A DNA stretch of 64,000 bases from the NCBI GenBank assembly GCA_017506865.1, contig JAFCMP010000301.1:248001-312000 (forward strand), read 5' to 3'. Shown here piece after piece: positions 34,201-44,700 of the stretch. The translations under genes were made by a program, and so were the position numbers. Source of the DNA: Tribonema minus. Taxonomy: Eukaryota; Sar; Xanthophyceae; Tribonematales; Tribonemataceae. Numbering within the stretch: the stretch's first letter is position 1; every line of letters starts with the position of its first letter. The notes under the pieces are model-generated. The model had not been told where the DNA came from, searched no databases, and saw only the letters and a list, made by a program, of their open reading frames with translations.

Positions 34201-36552
34201 GCGGCAGCCCTACAAAAGGTGCGTTCCTGATGTGTGAGAACAACTGCTGGAGTGGGGGGAGGGGGGGGGAGGGGAGCAGTGGGGGTACAAAAAGTGCGCT
34301 GTTGATTTTGGTACAAGGAAGCTGTGGGGGGGGGGGAGGGGGCGGTCAGCAGCTTGGGGGCAGCAGTTGGCCCTACAGAAGGCGGTAGACTGTGGGAACA
34401 AATGCTCGAATTGTTAGGGGGGACAGCAGCAAGGGGGGCGCAACAGCCCTCGGCCTCCGAGAGATATGCATATATGATAGGGCTTCAAGGTAAACTAGAG
34501 CAGCTCGTGGGTTTACACAGTGCGTTTTGGAAACTTCGTACGTGCGCCACTTCTTCTCTGGAGTTGTGTTGCTTCAATCTTGTACTCGAAAACTTTTGAG
34601 AATTACAGCACAGAGCATGTGTCAGGACACTACACGTCAAAATTTCAACCACGGAAGAAGGAGTTCATACACGCTGAGTGGCACTGAACCACGCGTGAAT
34701 GCCCCATACTGCCCTTCTTGCACTCCATTTTCTGGACTTCGAAGGCGGAATGTTGAAGTTGTATATGACCCAGGTGCCACAATGACAGATTATCACACGC
34801 CTCGCACCACATTCGAGCCGAGCGCCTAGGCAAATCAGCGAGCTAAGCATGAATTGGTCACTCATTGGGGGAGCACTAATTTTGCTGCCACCTGTCATCT
34901 GTGAACTGCAGACATTCTCGTGGGCTCGACTCACTTCCTACGAACACCTGGACAAACTGGCGAATGGCGGCGAAGGTGTTCACGGCGGCGTACCAGACAA
35001 GTTCCACCATGTCGAAGGTTTCTCCACGCGGAACATCAGCGTGGAGAACTTCATGAGGCTGGTGAGTCAACTCCAACTGAAGTCTGATCACCGACAGTGT
35101 GCGCAGCAGCGGAGGCGGCTTGTACTGTACCATTGGGGTTTGTGTTAGGGGTAGGACCATGTCGAGGGTTTCGCTACGCAGAACATCAGCGTCGAGGACA
35201 TCATGAGGCTGGTGAGTCAGTTTCAACTTCGACCTCATCACTATTGACAGTAGGCCGGTTATCATCGGAAGGCGGCTCGTGCTGCCCCATTAGGGTTAGC
35301 GTTCACTGGGACGCAACAGCGGCTAAGACCTGCCTGCTCAGGGCTAGGGCTAGGGTTAGATGTAGAGCGTCATGGTAACGACTATGTAGACATTTGATTT
35401 TCGAGAACATCAGGGTGGTGAGCAACGACAGTGTAGTGTGGATTGTCATTGCAGCGCACGCCTGATGTGAAATTGGGTTATGGTCAGACTAGGGTTAGGG
35501 TTAGCCCGTTCACTATGACCGCAGCAGCAGGGCATAGACCAGGGTTTGTTTGCATCATGTCATCACTGTTTTCAGCGCGGCGCCTTTTGCAGCCCGAACA
35601 AGCTCTCAGGCAATGGCGGTATGGTATGTTTGTGTTGGGATCAGCAGTGGCTGCATGCTAGCATTGCACGTGTTGTGGCGCCGTCAGTGATGTGCATGTG
35701 ATGGGCGTTGCAACTCGGTTGGTTACATGAAGTCTGTGCTCCTGCACGCCATTATTGGAAACGAATTAAAAGATGGTAGAGCTCTAGGTGACAAGGATGG
35801 TTAGTAAGTGCCTTCCACCAATAACCATGGTCGCCGCTGCTGCAGTCATTGGCCATGAGTCAAACAGTGCCATCATATCCACAGGTCAGAAGACTTCTGT
35901 GTGCAAGCTTTTTAGCGGTTCGAGGGCATGGGTGTTCAGTATGGAAAGGTCTCACGTGTTCGGTAGGCTAGCTCTTATTATTATTAGTTCAGTAGGCCAG
36001 CTCTTATTATTAGTGATGGCTTTGGGCAGTTGGGCAGCGGCACCAGTGCCTGAGGTCTGTCGTTTTCTGCCATGAGGCTTCGTACTACGTGAAAAAAACC
36101 TCATGACAACTCACTTCACTCATCCTTTTCATGAAGTCGTGAACTTGCAGGTCGCATTTTGGAAATATCATTCATCCTGAGAATCTCATGACACAGCTCA
36201 CCTTCATTAACTCATACTTCGGAAGTATGTGAAACTCATGAACATGAAATTCATGTACTTGCAGGTCGAATCCGGAGATGTCATCCACCCCGAGGACACT
36301 GCTGACGAGTTCAATGTAGCAGCACCAGCGCAGCACGACAGTGCTCAGGCATCAGTGTCATCAGCGGCTCAGCACGACAGTGAGCCACCTCGCAAGCGCC
36401 CGAAACACGCGTCAGAGGCAGCTGCGTCACCAGGTGACGACGAACCAAACCTGCTCATGGGGGTACCCACTGGCGTTCTCAACAGCATACCGTTCTCCAT
36501 CGCGAGTTCCGTCATGGAACATACCATGGAACATTCCATGGATGACACTTGA
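28061..36552 (+). CDS. Myb-like nuclear protein conserved in stramenopiles, seven exons
   Basis: Exons 28061-28804, 30188-30390, 30842-30913, 31408-32021, 33712-33842, 34912-35061 and 36265-36552 total 2202 nt (733 residues), with all phases matching. Residues about 24-75 are Gln-rich. Residues 190-248 begin with a Myb/SANT-like GKWTTEEEAYA and include LNCDPMRISKKFVG. Exon 2 then supplies VFRRRQ and a charged, probably coiled-coil stretch. Exon 4 is Ala/Pro/Gln-rich (341-544). Exon 5 is acidic (DEAEEHAQTSEESED). Exon 7 carries a basic PPRKRPKH signal likely for nuclear import. The Myb-like block is, to my knowledge, conserved across diatoms, brown algae and oomycetes, with no defined role; a DNA- or chromatin-binding role is inferred. 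If the exon 4 donor at 32022 is not used, reading continues to a stop at 32056. The donor is preferred because exon 5 then joins in phase and echoes of that donor follow. Exons 5-7 are less certain than exons 1-4. Confidence 0.8.
29470..30187 (+). repeat. Array of about eight echoes of the Myb-like exon 2 acceptor
   Basis: Units of about 90-110 bp with the order 'GCTGATC.GTTT.GCA.G...AACTGCAGGTGTTCCGGC.GCAGCAG' repeat up to the true acceptor at 30188. Copies near 29740, 29829, 29935 and 30091 keep parts of the acceptor and of the VFRRRQ coding start. Telomeric CCCTAA runs are inserted at about 29991-30034 and 30111-30131. Confidence 0.75.
32022..32570 (+). repeat. Echoes of the Myb-like exon 4 end and donor
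   Basis: The sequence around the donor (GAAGAAGGTGAAGTTCAGCA) recurs near 32105, 32435-32470 and 32525. The first and last echoes share 'GAGCACATGTTGA'. The last reads GAGGAG|GTGAGC, a consensus donor. Confidence 0.7.
33485..33530 (+). repeat. Echo of Myb-like exon 5 acceptor and start
   Basis: CTATGCAG followed by CTGATGAGGCGGAAGAGC, at 33512, copies the real exon 5 start at 33712 (CTGCGCAG|CTGATGAGGCGGAAGAGC). The spacing is 200 bp, and the following exon sequence is replaced by CATA-type repeat. Confidence 0.85.
33843..34470 (+). repeat. Array echoing the Myb-like exon 5 end, G-rich
   Basis: The exon 5 end (encoding LELLGGAAARGAGGLHK, then donor GTGCGT) recurs about six times at 100-130-bp spacing, for example at 33945-34010, 34175-34225 and 34395-34440. 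Long G runs have grown inside the units. Confidence 0.7.
35158..35420 (+). repeat. Echoes of the Myb-like exon 6 end and donor
   Basis: The exon 6 end (encoding HVEGFSTRNISVENFMRL, then GTGAGTCA) is copied at 35158-35217 with conservative codon changes (GFATQNISVEDIMRL) and an intact donor. A shorter copy lies at 35396-35425. Confidence 0.85.
35755..35880 (+). repeat. Dispersed intronic element, copy 1
   Basis: A block of about 125 bp containing GTAGAGCTCTAGGTGACAAG and GTGCCTTCCACC followed by a CCAATAAC...GTCATTGG stem. It shares clear similarity with 48966-49075 and with the minus strand of 61310-61191. It lies in the last intron of the Myb-like gene, in sense orientation. Confidence 0.8.
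36137..36180 (+). repeat. Echo of Myb-like exon 7 acceptor and start
   Basis: ACTTGCAG|GTCGCATTTTGGAAATATCA at 36151 mirrors the true exon 7 start at 36265 (ACTTGCAG|GTCGAATCCGGAGATGTCA), 114 bp upstream. Confidence 0.8.
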
Positions 36553-37048
36553 AGTTGGGGGGGAGGTCGACAAGGAACGAACAACTGCAACTGTGCATGC
36601 TCCGTCTCTAGTTTTCGTGATGGATGCAAGGGGAGCTTTACATAGTACTGTGCTTTTTGGTGGCGCTGCGGAAGGGGGGAAGTGTAGCACGGTGCGGGGG
36701 GATTTTGTGTGAGCTTGCAATCAGCAAAGGGTGGGGAGCTGAGCTATCCATCCTGCTGCGCACTTCGTTATGAGTGGGAAACGAGAAACAATGACCACAA
36801 TAGCTTGTGCTGCGAGGGGGGGCAGCGGCGCCCGTTCCGCAGCAGCAGCAGCAGCAGCATTGAACAGAAGCAACAACAATAAGGAGCAGCAGGTGCGACA
36901 TTGCTAGTGGAGCGTCCTCTGCAGCCACGTCGATGGTAGTTATCAAGGCAGCTGCTGCCTCCCAGCAGCAGCAGCAGCAGCCCTGCCTGCTCTTTCCCTG
37001 CAGCAGCCGTGGCCCGTGCACTGCGCTTGCAATCGAGGCCCCTAGGGC
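36553..37048. other. No recognisable gene
   Basis: This includes the presumed 3' untranslated region of the Myb-like gene. A CAG/CTG-rich patch near 36830-36990 encodes only homopolymer-like frames. Confidence 0.5.
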
Positions 37049-37423
37049 ATGGCAGCAGCTGCGTCGTCAGCAGCGGCTGCGTCAGCACCGTTGCCGGTGG
37101 CAGAAGGCAGCCAGCACGGCAGCGGCAGCGGCAGCAGCGGCAGCGGCAGCAGCGGCAGCGGCGGCGGCAGTAGCGGCAGCGGCAGTAGCTGCAGCGGCAG
37201 CAGCGGCAGCGACAGTAGCAGCAGCGGCAGTAGCGGCAGCGGCAGCAGCGGCAGCGGCAGCGGCAGTAGCGGCAGCGGCAGCAGCGGCAGCGGCGGTGGC
37301 AGCAGCACTGTGCGCGTTGCTCAACACATTGTCCAACAGGCAGCACCGGCAATGGCAGTAGTCGGTGATAAGTATTTTTCTTTTTCCGTGAATGTGAGTG
37401 AGGGAGCCGAGCTCTACTACTAG
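37049..37423 (+). repeat. GGCAGC minisatellite inside an open frame (Gly-Ser protein possible)
   Basis: Bases about 37119-37308 are built of GGCAGC/AGCGGC units with GGCAGT variants. The plus frame from ATG 37049 reads Ala-rich, then (GSGSS)n, then a non-repetitive tail ending VNVSEGAELYY before a TAG at 37421. A short secreted or disordered Gly-Ser protein is possible, but no signal peptide is visible. The other frames are open too, as expected for a triplet-type repeat. Confidence 0.7.
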
Positions 37424-37859
37424 GACAGGACGGCTGTGCGTGTCTCCTAATGCACATAGATTGTACAAATGCCAAAACCGATTGGTTTGTACGCTTTCAT
37501 TCCTGCCTGCTTGAGGCTGCGCTGCCACTTCCGTCGTGGATTGATTGGTCATTCATCCACTCCTTCAGTCATTGATTCATGATTGTTTTTTTTGTCAACG
37601 AGGTGCACCTACAGCAATCAGACTTCCAGAATGCTGCGTATTGACACCTAGGCGGAATGCTGCTCCAACTTTGCAGGTGAAACCAAATTTGCACAACATT
37701 GCATTTACACATTCACCCTAACAACAACAAGGTTTTGCAAATGAGCAGCAAGGGCTTGTGGGCAATTGCATTGAAGCTCGATACTACAATCCATTGACGA
37801 TATGAAGCGCAGAAGTTTTGAAGTGACATGGTGAGTCACAGATTCAGCAGTGCACAATT
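37424..37859. other. No recognisable gene
   Basis: Short AT-richer intergenic DNA between the Gly-Ser repeat and a retroelement insertion. Nothing supported is seen apart from the AGTACATG site at 37860. Confidence 0.5.
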
Positions 37860-37867
37860 AGTACATG

Positions 37868-40049
37868 CGGCCCAGCCTTACAGCAAGCGCGACTCCCAAC
37901 ACGGCATGGCGGCCTTGGCATTACCAGCGCCTGCGACATCGCTGATGCTGCGTATGTGGCGGGCACGTTGCAAGCGCTGCAACCAGCACTCTCTGGATGG
38001 GCGGGGGTGCTGCAGCAGGCGGCTCCTCAAGCGGCTGCAGACAACGCTGCTGAGGATGCGGCAACACAAGCGGCACCGGCAGCAGCGGCAGCAGCACCCG
38101 CACCAGCAGCATCAGCAGCGGCAACTGTTACAGCGGCAGCGGCGGTTGCCAGTGGAGGCGCGACCGCTCCGGCAGCGGCAACTGCATCAGCGGCTGGCCG
38201 CGCTTATGGCGCAGCCATTCCGGCAACACACGACGCAGCTGCCGCTGGATCAGGGGCCGCGGCGGCAGCACAGGCGGCACCAGCGGCAGCAGCAGCAGCG
38301 GCGGCGCACGGCGCAACTACTCCGGCGGCAGCAGCAGCGGCGGCAGCAGCAGCTGCTCCAGCATCAGAGGCTGCTGCAGCAGCGGCAGCACATGTTGCAC
38401 CTCAAGTGGCCTCGGCGGCATCACTAACTGCAGCATCAACAGCAGCGGCTGCGGGCATAGGCAACACAGCTGCTACAGGCCCTACTAGCCTAAGGGCTGC
38501 TGCAGCACCTGCAACAGGAGCAGCGTCGGCAGGCGGCGCCGCAACCGTGCCGGCTGCGACAGCGGCAATGGCGGTGGCAGCGGCCAATGCGGCAGGTGCT
38601 GCACCAACACCTGCGGCAGCAGCAACACCACTGGCAGCAGCAGCAACGGCAGGCGGCGCAGCTGCAGCACCAGCGCACGCAGCAGCGGCAGCCGTCAATG
38701 CAGGCGCTGCGCGTTCCACACCAGCAATGCTACAAGGCGCAGCAGCAGCAGAGGTGGCGCGCCTGCCCCTCATGCGGACGATCGCCACAGCTGCCACATC
38801 TCTACGTGCAGCAACAGGTGACAAGCTGGAACATATACTGCCACCAGCGCTAACGCCACTGCAGCAGCAACCACCTACGCAGCAGCCGCCGCTGCGGCCG
38901 ACAGCAGGTGGTGGCACTGGTGCGGATGCTGCTTGCGTACTTGACGCCAGTGCTCTGCAGTTGCAGTGTAGCCTGAAGCGCCCCAATCAGAGTGCGCTTG
39001 CAGATGCCGTCGCTACCGAGCTTGCAGATAAGGTGGAGGCGGACCTGCAACAGCTGCCGCAGGGCACGCAACGCACGCAAGCACTTGCTCGATTCCGGTC
39101 GCAGCGCCACATGCACTCGATCGGCATGGCATTCCTCAACGAGCCCATGTACTCCACAACGGCTTCGTTCGATGGCCTATCCTGGCAGCTGGCCGTCAAA
39201 CGCGCCATCGGAGTAGAGGAGCAGACGGCCGGCTGCAAGCTGTGCGGGAAGTCGCCGGGCGGCACCCTGCATGCACGGCTGTGTCAAGCGCCACGCGTCA
39301 AGGCGCACGACACCATCGTCCACAATAGCGTCAAGAGGGCCACGCAGCGCATCCTGCGGCAATACCTCAAAACGGGACTGGTGGACGAGGACTTACACGC
39401 CGTTTCTGGGGTCCGCCGGGCCGCCGGGGAGTCGCAGGATGGACATCGTGCTGCCTGCCGACGCCTTCCCGGTGACCGGCTACGACGACCCGACACGCCA
39501 CCTACCGCTCATGGTGGACGTTACCTGCTTCGAGGCACAGGTGGCGTCGCGGGCGGCGAAGACTGCAGCAGACCCCAAGCGATGCTGCCGCGACCAAGAG
39601 GCCGCCAAGACTACCCACTATTCTGGTCATTATGATCAGAATTGCTACAAACTTGCCACTTTGGCAATAGGGTCATTTGGCAGCATCGGGGAGCAGGGGC
39701 GGAAGCTGCTGAAGGCTGTGGCGACGGAGTATGCCAGCAGGATGTCAGTGCCCGGAAGAGCGCGCCCTAAAGCTCTCAAGGGCATCACCCTGGCGCGCTT
39801 ACGCTCGGCACTGTCGGCAGCGCTCCACATGGCGTACTCTGGCCGTGTCATGACACACATGGCAGAATCCAGGGGGGGGGGGCACATGGAGGAGGACGTA
39901 GGGGAGGACCCCGAGATGCCATTTGGCGGCGGCGGCGTTTGAGTGGTTGTCGTTGCGACACTTTCAGACTGTCATACGACATGTAGATTCCTTACAGCTA
40001 GTTGCCAATCATCTGGGCTTTTTCGCGCCCTGAGCGAGAATTAATAAAA
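37868..40049 (+). mobile_element. 5'-truncated family A non-LTR retroelement copy
   Basis: The copy begins at CGGCCCAGCC, inside the region between RT and endonuclease of family A. It ends with the family tail (GCGCCCTGAGCGAGAATTAA then A-rich). It is bounded by AGTACATG at 37860-37867 and again at 40050-40057, which I read as an 8-bp target duplication. The coding part holds the Ala-rich linker, the CKLCGKSPGGTLHARLC zinc knuckle and the endonuclease region. One extra T near 39393 (GAGGACTTACACG against GAGGACTACACG in the long copy) breaks the frame, so it is non-functional. Confidence 0.95.
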
Positions 40050-40057
40050 AGTACATG

Positions 40058-40117
40058 CCATTCAGCTAGATGCCAATCATCTGGGCTTTTTTGCGCCCTG
40101 AGCGAGAATTAAAAAAA
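40058..40117 (+). mobile_element. 60-bp micro-copy of the family A tail
   Basis: Only the last ~55 bases of the 3' untranslated region are present, again flanked by AGTACATG (40050-40057 and 40118-40125). It follows the previous copy head-to-tail. Confidence 0.9.
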
Positions 40118-40125
40118 AGTACATG

Positions 40126-40256
40126 CCATTTAGCGGCGGTGGCGTTTGAGTGGTTGTCGTCGCGACACTTTCAGACTGTCATACGACATGTAGATTCTTT
40201 ACAGCTAGATGCCAATCATCTGGGCTTTTTCGCGCCCTGAGCGAGAATTAATAAAA
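40126..40256 (+). mobile_element. 131-bp micro-copy of the family A 3' end
   Basis: It starts within the last codons of the polyprotein (CCATTTAGCGGCGGTGGCG) and runs to the A-rich tail. It is flanked by AGTACATG (40118-40125 and 40257-40264). It is the third body in the head-to-tail array. Confidence 0.92.
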
Positions 40257-40558
40257 AGTACATGCTGTGCGCATTCAACTCTGCAGCTCTGAGACTTGGG
40301 CATGACCAACCACTACCTATGGGCCATGAAGCAACATCAAGGCCGACACAATCGCTGCCAGCAGGCGTGGGCTGGCGGCAGTGACGAACAGGAAGGGCGC
40401 TGGCTTTAACACCTGGCTCGCCAGGCCAGCCCTCTCCTGTGAAAAACGGCCACACGAAAAATGAATTCACGCGTGGTGTGAGTGAATTCATCCAGCTCCA
40501 GAATAAACGTCCGCCCCGCGCCGCGCTGCTGCTGCTGCTGGTGAGAGGTTTCAGCAGC

Positions 40559-41513
40559 ATGGCTTTACCCGCGCTGCTTGCGCTCCTCGTGGTCATATTT
40601 GGCTTAGCACAGCTGTCCACCGCCTTCCTGCAGCCCGTGCGTGGCAACTTGCTGCTTCCATCAGCGTCAAGGCTGTGCTCGGATACGACAAGGGTGAGTT
40701 ATGCACGGCGATGTTTCATATGCCGGTCATCAATCCGCGACCTGTTAGAGTAGCACGCAAGCTGCAATCATTCATGTAGCACGCATGCTAGAAGCAGGGA
40801 GTGATTGCAGCTTGCCCGGACCTGGCTCGCCAATATTGCAGCATGCTCGCCTATTGCACCCGCCTCAGAAGACCTGTTGTTGCCTTGGGTTGTTGACAGT
40901 AACGGGGCTGCGATCTGACCCTGAGTACTTGTGGTTTAGCTGGCAGTGCGATGGCCTATCCGACAAGGACGTGTGGTACGTATGGACTTGTATTTATAAA
41001 GGCCCAAGGGAGGCCGGGTTGCCTATGCAATCAAAAAGCTTGCGTCAACGCAGCAGCCTAGTCTGCGCTGTGCCCTAGGAGTTTGGATACCGGCGCCGCA
41101 ACACAGCCCAGCATTCGCGGTCCACGTGTGTATGCCATGACGCGCTCCGCCAACTCCCGCGCCAGCGATATGCTCAGCTCAATGTGGATCTGACGCTTAG
41201 CTAACCCGGCCTTGCGTAACACATCTGCCTTCCCCCCCCCTGAGCACAGTGCTGAGTGCATTGCCAACTCCTTAACAAAAAGGCTTGTCTGCTTGCCCAG
41301 CCGTCCGTACGACTCCTGCACGAATGGCACAAAAGCCCAAGATGACGTCAAGGTGCCGGTGTGGTGCTTGACCTTCGTGTGGTACTTGCCCCTGCCGGAA
41401 TTTATTGAGATCCTTCGTCCTGGTTACTTCACCAAGCAAGATTGGGCGCGTCTGGTATCGATTTATTATCAGCTGCACCCTGTCACAGGGAAGCCGCACA
41501 TGCATAATGCGTA
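40559..41513 (+). pseudogene. Probable plastid-targeted protein gene split by a retroelement
   Basis: From ATG 40559 the first 45 codons encode a hydrophobic signal peptide ending ...LSTA|FLQPVRG. This matches the heterokont plastid presequence rule (signal peptide, then Phe at +1 and a basic stretch). A GTGAGT donor follows at 40694. A later exon (about 40899-41513) encodes DPEYLWFSWQCDGLSDKDVWY, interrupted after Tyr by a 396-bp family B insertion. It resumes as LPLPEFIEILRPGYF... and ends at HMHNA before a GTAAGT donor at 41514. Removing the insertion and one 10-bp duplicate restores the frame. Exon 1 and this exon do not join in phase, so an intermediate exon or wrong boundary remains. 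The protein family is not recognised. A full-length family A element lies just downstream and may cut off later exons. Confidence 0.55.
40980..41375 (-). mobile_element. 396-bp 5'-truncated family B non-LTR insertion with 10-bp target duplication
   Basis: On the minus strand it starts AAGGTCAAGC, matches the C-terminal codons and 3' untranslated region of the family B element at 53503-57105, and ends AAGTCCATAC. The plus-strand flanks are identical: CGTGTGGTAC at 40970-40979 and 41376-41385. Tight junctions and high identity to the long copy suggest a recent event. Confidence 0.95.
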
Positions 41514-41657
41514 AGTGCGGGTGCTCACCATCCTATTACATCTGAGTTTCTTATATTGTACTTAAGGCATCACCTGTCCTGTGCGATGAATCTGACCGAG
41601 GCTTGTCCCCTGGGACTCCCCCCTACATACTCCCCTATAGGGAGTGCCACATGTACT
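41514..41657. other. Short spacer before family A element
   Basis: It contains the GTAAGT donor of the split gene and unremarkable DNA up to the first AGTACATG complement (41650-41657). Confidence 0.5.
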
Positions 41658-41675
41658 TTTTATTCATTCTCGCCA
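41658..41675 (-). mobile_element. 18-bp relic of a family A tail
   Basis: GCGAGAATGAATAAAA-type sequence sits between two AGTACATG sites (minus strand 41683-41676 and 41657-41650). It is interpreted as the 3' extreme of a further tandem insertion. Confidence 0.7.
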
Positions 41676-41790
41676 CATGTACTTTTTATTAATTTTCGCT
41701 CAGGGCGCGAAAAAGCCCAGATGATTGGCATCTAGCTGTAAGGAATCTACATGTCGTATGACAGTCTGAAAGTGTCGCAACGACAACCAC

Positions 41791-44700
41791 TCAAACGCCG
41801 CCGCCGCCAAATGGCATCTCGGGGTCCTCCCCTACGTCCTCCTCCATGTGCCCCCCCCCCCTGGATTCTGCCATGTGTGTCATGACACGGCCAGAGTACG
41901 CCATGTGGAGCGCTGCCGACAGTGCCGAGCGTAAGCGCGCCAGGGTGATGCCCTTGAGAGCTTTAGGGCGCGCTCCTCCGGGCACTGACATCCTGCTGGC
42001 ATACTCCGTCGCCACAGCCTCCAGCAGCTTCCGCCCCTGCTCCCCGATGCTGCCAAATGACCCTATTGCCAAAGTGGCAAGTTTGTAGCAATTCTGATCA
42101 TAATGACCAGAATAGTGGGTAGTCTTGGCGGCCTCCTGGTCGCGGCAGCATCGCTCGGGGTCTGCTGCAGTCTTCGCCGCCCGCGACGCCACCTGTGCCT
42201 TGAAGCAGGTAACGTCCACCATGAGCGGTAGGTGGCGTGTCGGGTCGTCGTAGCCGGTCACCGGGAAGGCGTCGGCAGGCAGCACGATGTCCATCCTGCG
42301 ACTCCCCGGCGGCCCGGCGGACCCCAGAAACGGCGTGTAGTCCTCGTCCACCAGTCCCGTTTTGAGGTATTGCCGCAGGATGCGCTGCGTGGCCCTCTTG
42401 ACGCTATTGTGGACGATGGTGTCGTGCGCCTTGACGCGTGGCGCTTGACACAGCCGTGCATGCAGGGTGCCGCCCGGCGACTTCCCGCACAGCTTGCAGC
42501 CGGCCGTCTGCTCCTCTACTCCGATGGCGCGTTTGACGGCCAGCTGCCAGGATAGGCCATCGAACGAAGCCGTTGTGGAGTACATGGGCTCGTTGAGGAA
42601 TGCCATGCCGATCGAGTGCATGTGGCGCTGCGACGGGAATCGAGCAAGTGCTTGCGTGCGTTGCGTGCCCTGCGGCAGCTGTTGCAGGTCCGCCTCCACC
42701 TTATCTGCAAGCTCGGTAGCGACGGCATCTGCAAGCGCACTCTGATTGGGGCGCTTCAGGCTACACTGCAACTGCAGAGCACTGGCGTCAAGTACGCAAG
42801 CAGCATCCGCACCAGTGCCACCACGTGCTGTCGGCCGCAGCGGCGGCTGCTGCGTGGGTGGTTGCTGCTGCAGTGGCTTTAGCGCTGGTGGCAGTATATG
42901 TTCCAGCTTGTCACCTGTTGCTGCACGTAGAGATGTGGCAGCTGTGGCGATCGTCCGCATGAGGGGCAGGCGCGCCACCTCTGCTGCTGCTGCGCCTTGT
43001 AGCATTGCTGGTGTGGAACGCGCAGCGCCTGCATTGACGGCTGCCGCTGCTGCGTGCGCTGGTGCTGCAGCTGCGCCGCCTGCCGTTGCTGCTGCTGCCA
43101 GTTGTGTTGCTGCTGCCGCAGGTGTTGGTGCAGCACCTGCCGCATTGGCCGCTGCCACCGCCATTGCCGCTGTCGCAGCCGGCACGGTTGCGGCGCCGCC
43201 TGCCGACGCTGCTCCTGTTGCAGGTGCTGCAGCAGCCCTTAGGCTAGTAGGGCCTGTAGCAGCTGTGTTGCCTATGCCCGCAGCCGCTGCTGTTGATGCT
43301 GCAGTTAGTGATGCCGCCGAGGCCACTTGAGGTGCAACATGTGCTGCCGCTGCTGCAGCAGCCTCTGATGCTGGAGCAGCTGCTGCTGCCGCCGCTGCTG
43401 CTGCCGCCGGAGTAGTTGCGCCGTGCGCCGCCGCTGCTGCTGCTGCCGCTGGTGCCGCCTGTGCTGCCGCCGCGGCCCCTGATCCAGCGGCAGCTGCGTC
43501 GTGTGTTGCCGGAATGGCTGCGCCATAAGCGCGGCCAGCCGCTGATGCAGTTGCCGCTGCCGGAGCGGTCGCGCCTCCACTGGCAACCGCCGCTGCCGCT
43601 GTAACAGTTGCCGCTGCTGATGCTGCTGGTGCTGGTGCTGCTGCCGCTGCTGCCGGTGCCGCTTGTGTTGCCGCATCCTCAGCAGCGTTGTCTGCAGCCG
43701 CTTGAGGAGCCGCCTGCTGCAGCACCCCCGCCCATCCGGAGGTTGCTGGTTGCAGCGCTTGCAACGTGCCCGCCACATACGCAGTATCAGCGATGTCGCA
43801 GGCGCTGGTAATGCCAAGGCCGCCATGCCGTGTTGGGAGTCGCGCTTGCTGTAAGGCTGGGCCGTGCGCTGCCAGATGGAAGTGGGCCCCACTTTGCTCA
43901 AACTGGCGCCAGGTCTGGCCTGGTGGCTGCAGGCCCATTGAGTGCTCAAGCACCCACTGCGTGACCCGATCCCACTCCTTGGCGGCTGGCGCTGTCTGCG
44001 TAGTGGGAATGGTGCGCAGGCAGTACGTCATGCGAGGCACCACGCAGTAGCGCAGTAACCTGAACATAGCCCTCGGAGATGTCAGGCGCGCGCATCGCTC
44101 TGCAAATCGAGCCCCTGCCCCGCCTGCACCCGCTTCCCTGCGCAGCCATGCGTCCACAAAGCTGCTGTGGCCCACCGGCACCCCCAGCAACACAGCTCCA
44201 CGAATCTGTTTTTCATCCGTATCCCCCACTAGCTGAACGCCCAGCTGCTGCAGCAGTTGCCGCTCGTGGTCTGTCACCACATGCCCCCTGCCAGGCAGCG
44301 CGCGTGACTTGGTGAGGTTTAGCTCCAGCCCCACCTCCGCAAAGTGTTGTTTGAGCTGCGCCACCGCCGGTATGTCATCCTGAGTCAGCGTGCAAGCGCC
44401 TGTTCGGACGTTGGCATCGTCCATGTAGGCGCCCATCCGCCTCCGCGCGCGCTGCGCGGCCGCCGCCTCATTGAACCGTTTCAAGCACTGAGCAATGGCG
44501 CCGCAGAAGAGCATCGGTGCCGCGGGGTCCCCCTGCTTAAACCCGCGCTGAGACATGATGATGCGCGTGGAGCCGTCGACATGCTGGAACAGCAGGCGTG
44601 GCCGAGTGCGAACGTATGTGCCGATGAAGTAGTCGAGGAAGTCCGGCAGCTGTGCTGCTACCCATTCCGCTGCCGCCAGGACGAACACCATGTTGAAGGC

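Noticed and set aside
42746-43330. 194-codon antisense frame over the retroelement linker (also at 38402-38986)
   Set aside because: It is an artefact of GCN-rich sequence, which stays open in several frames. It follows the element in every copy and has no features of its own.
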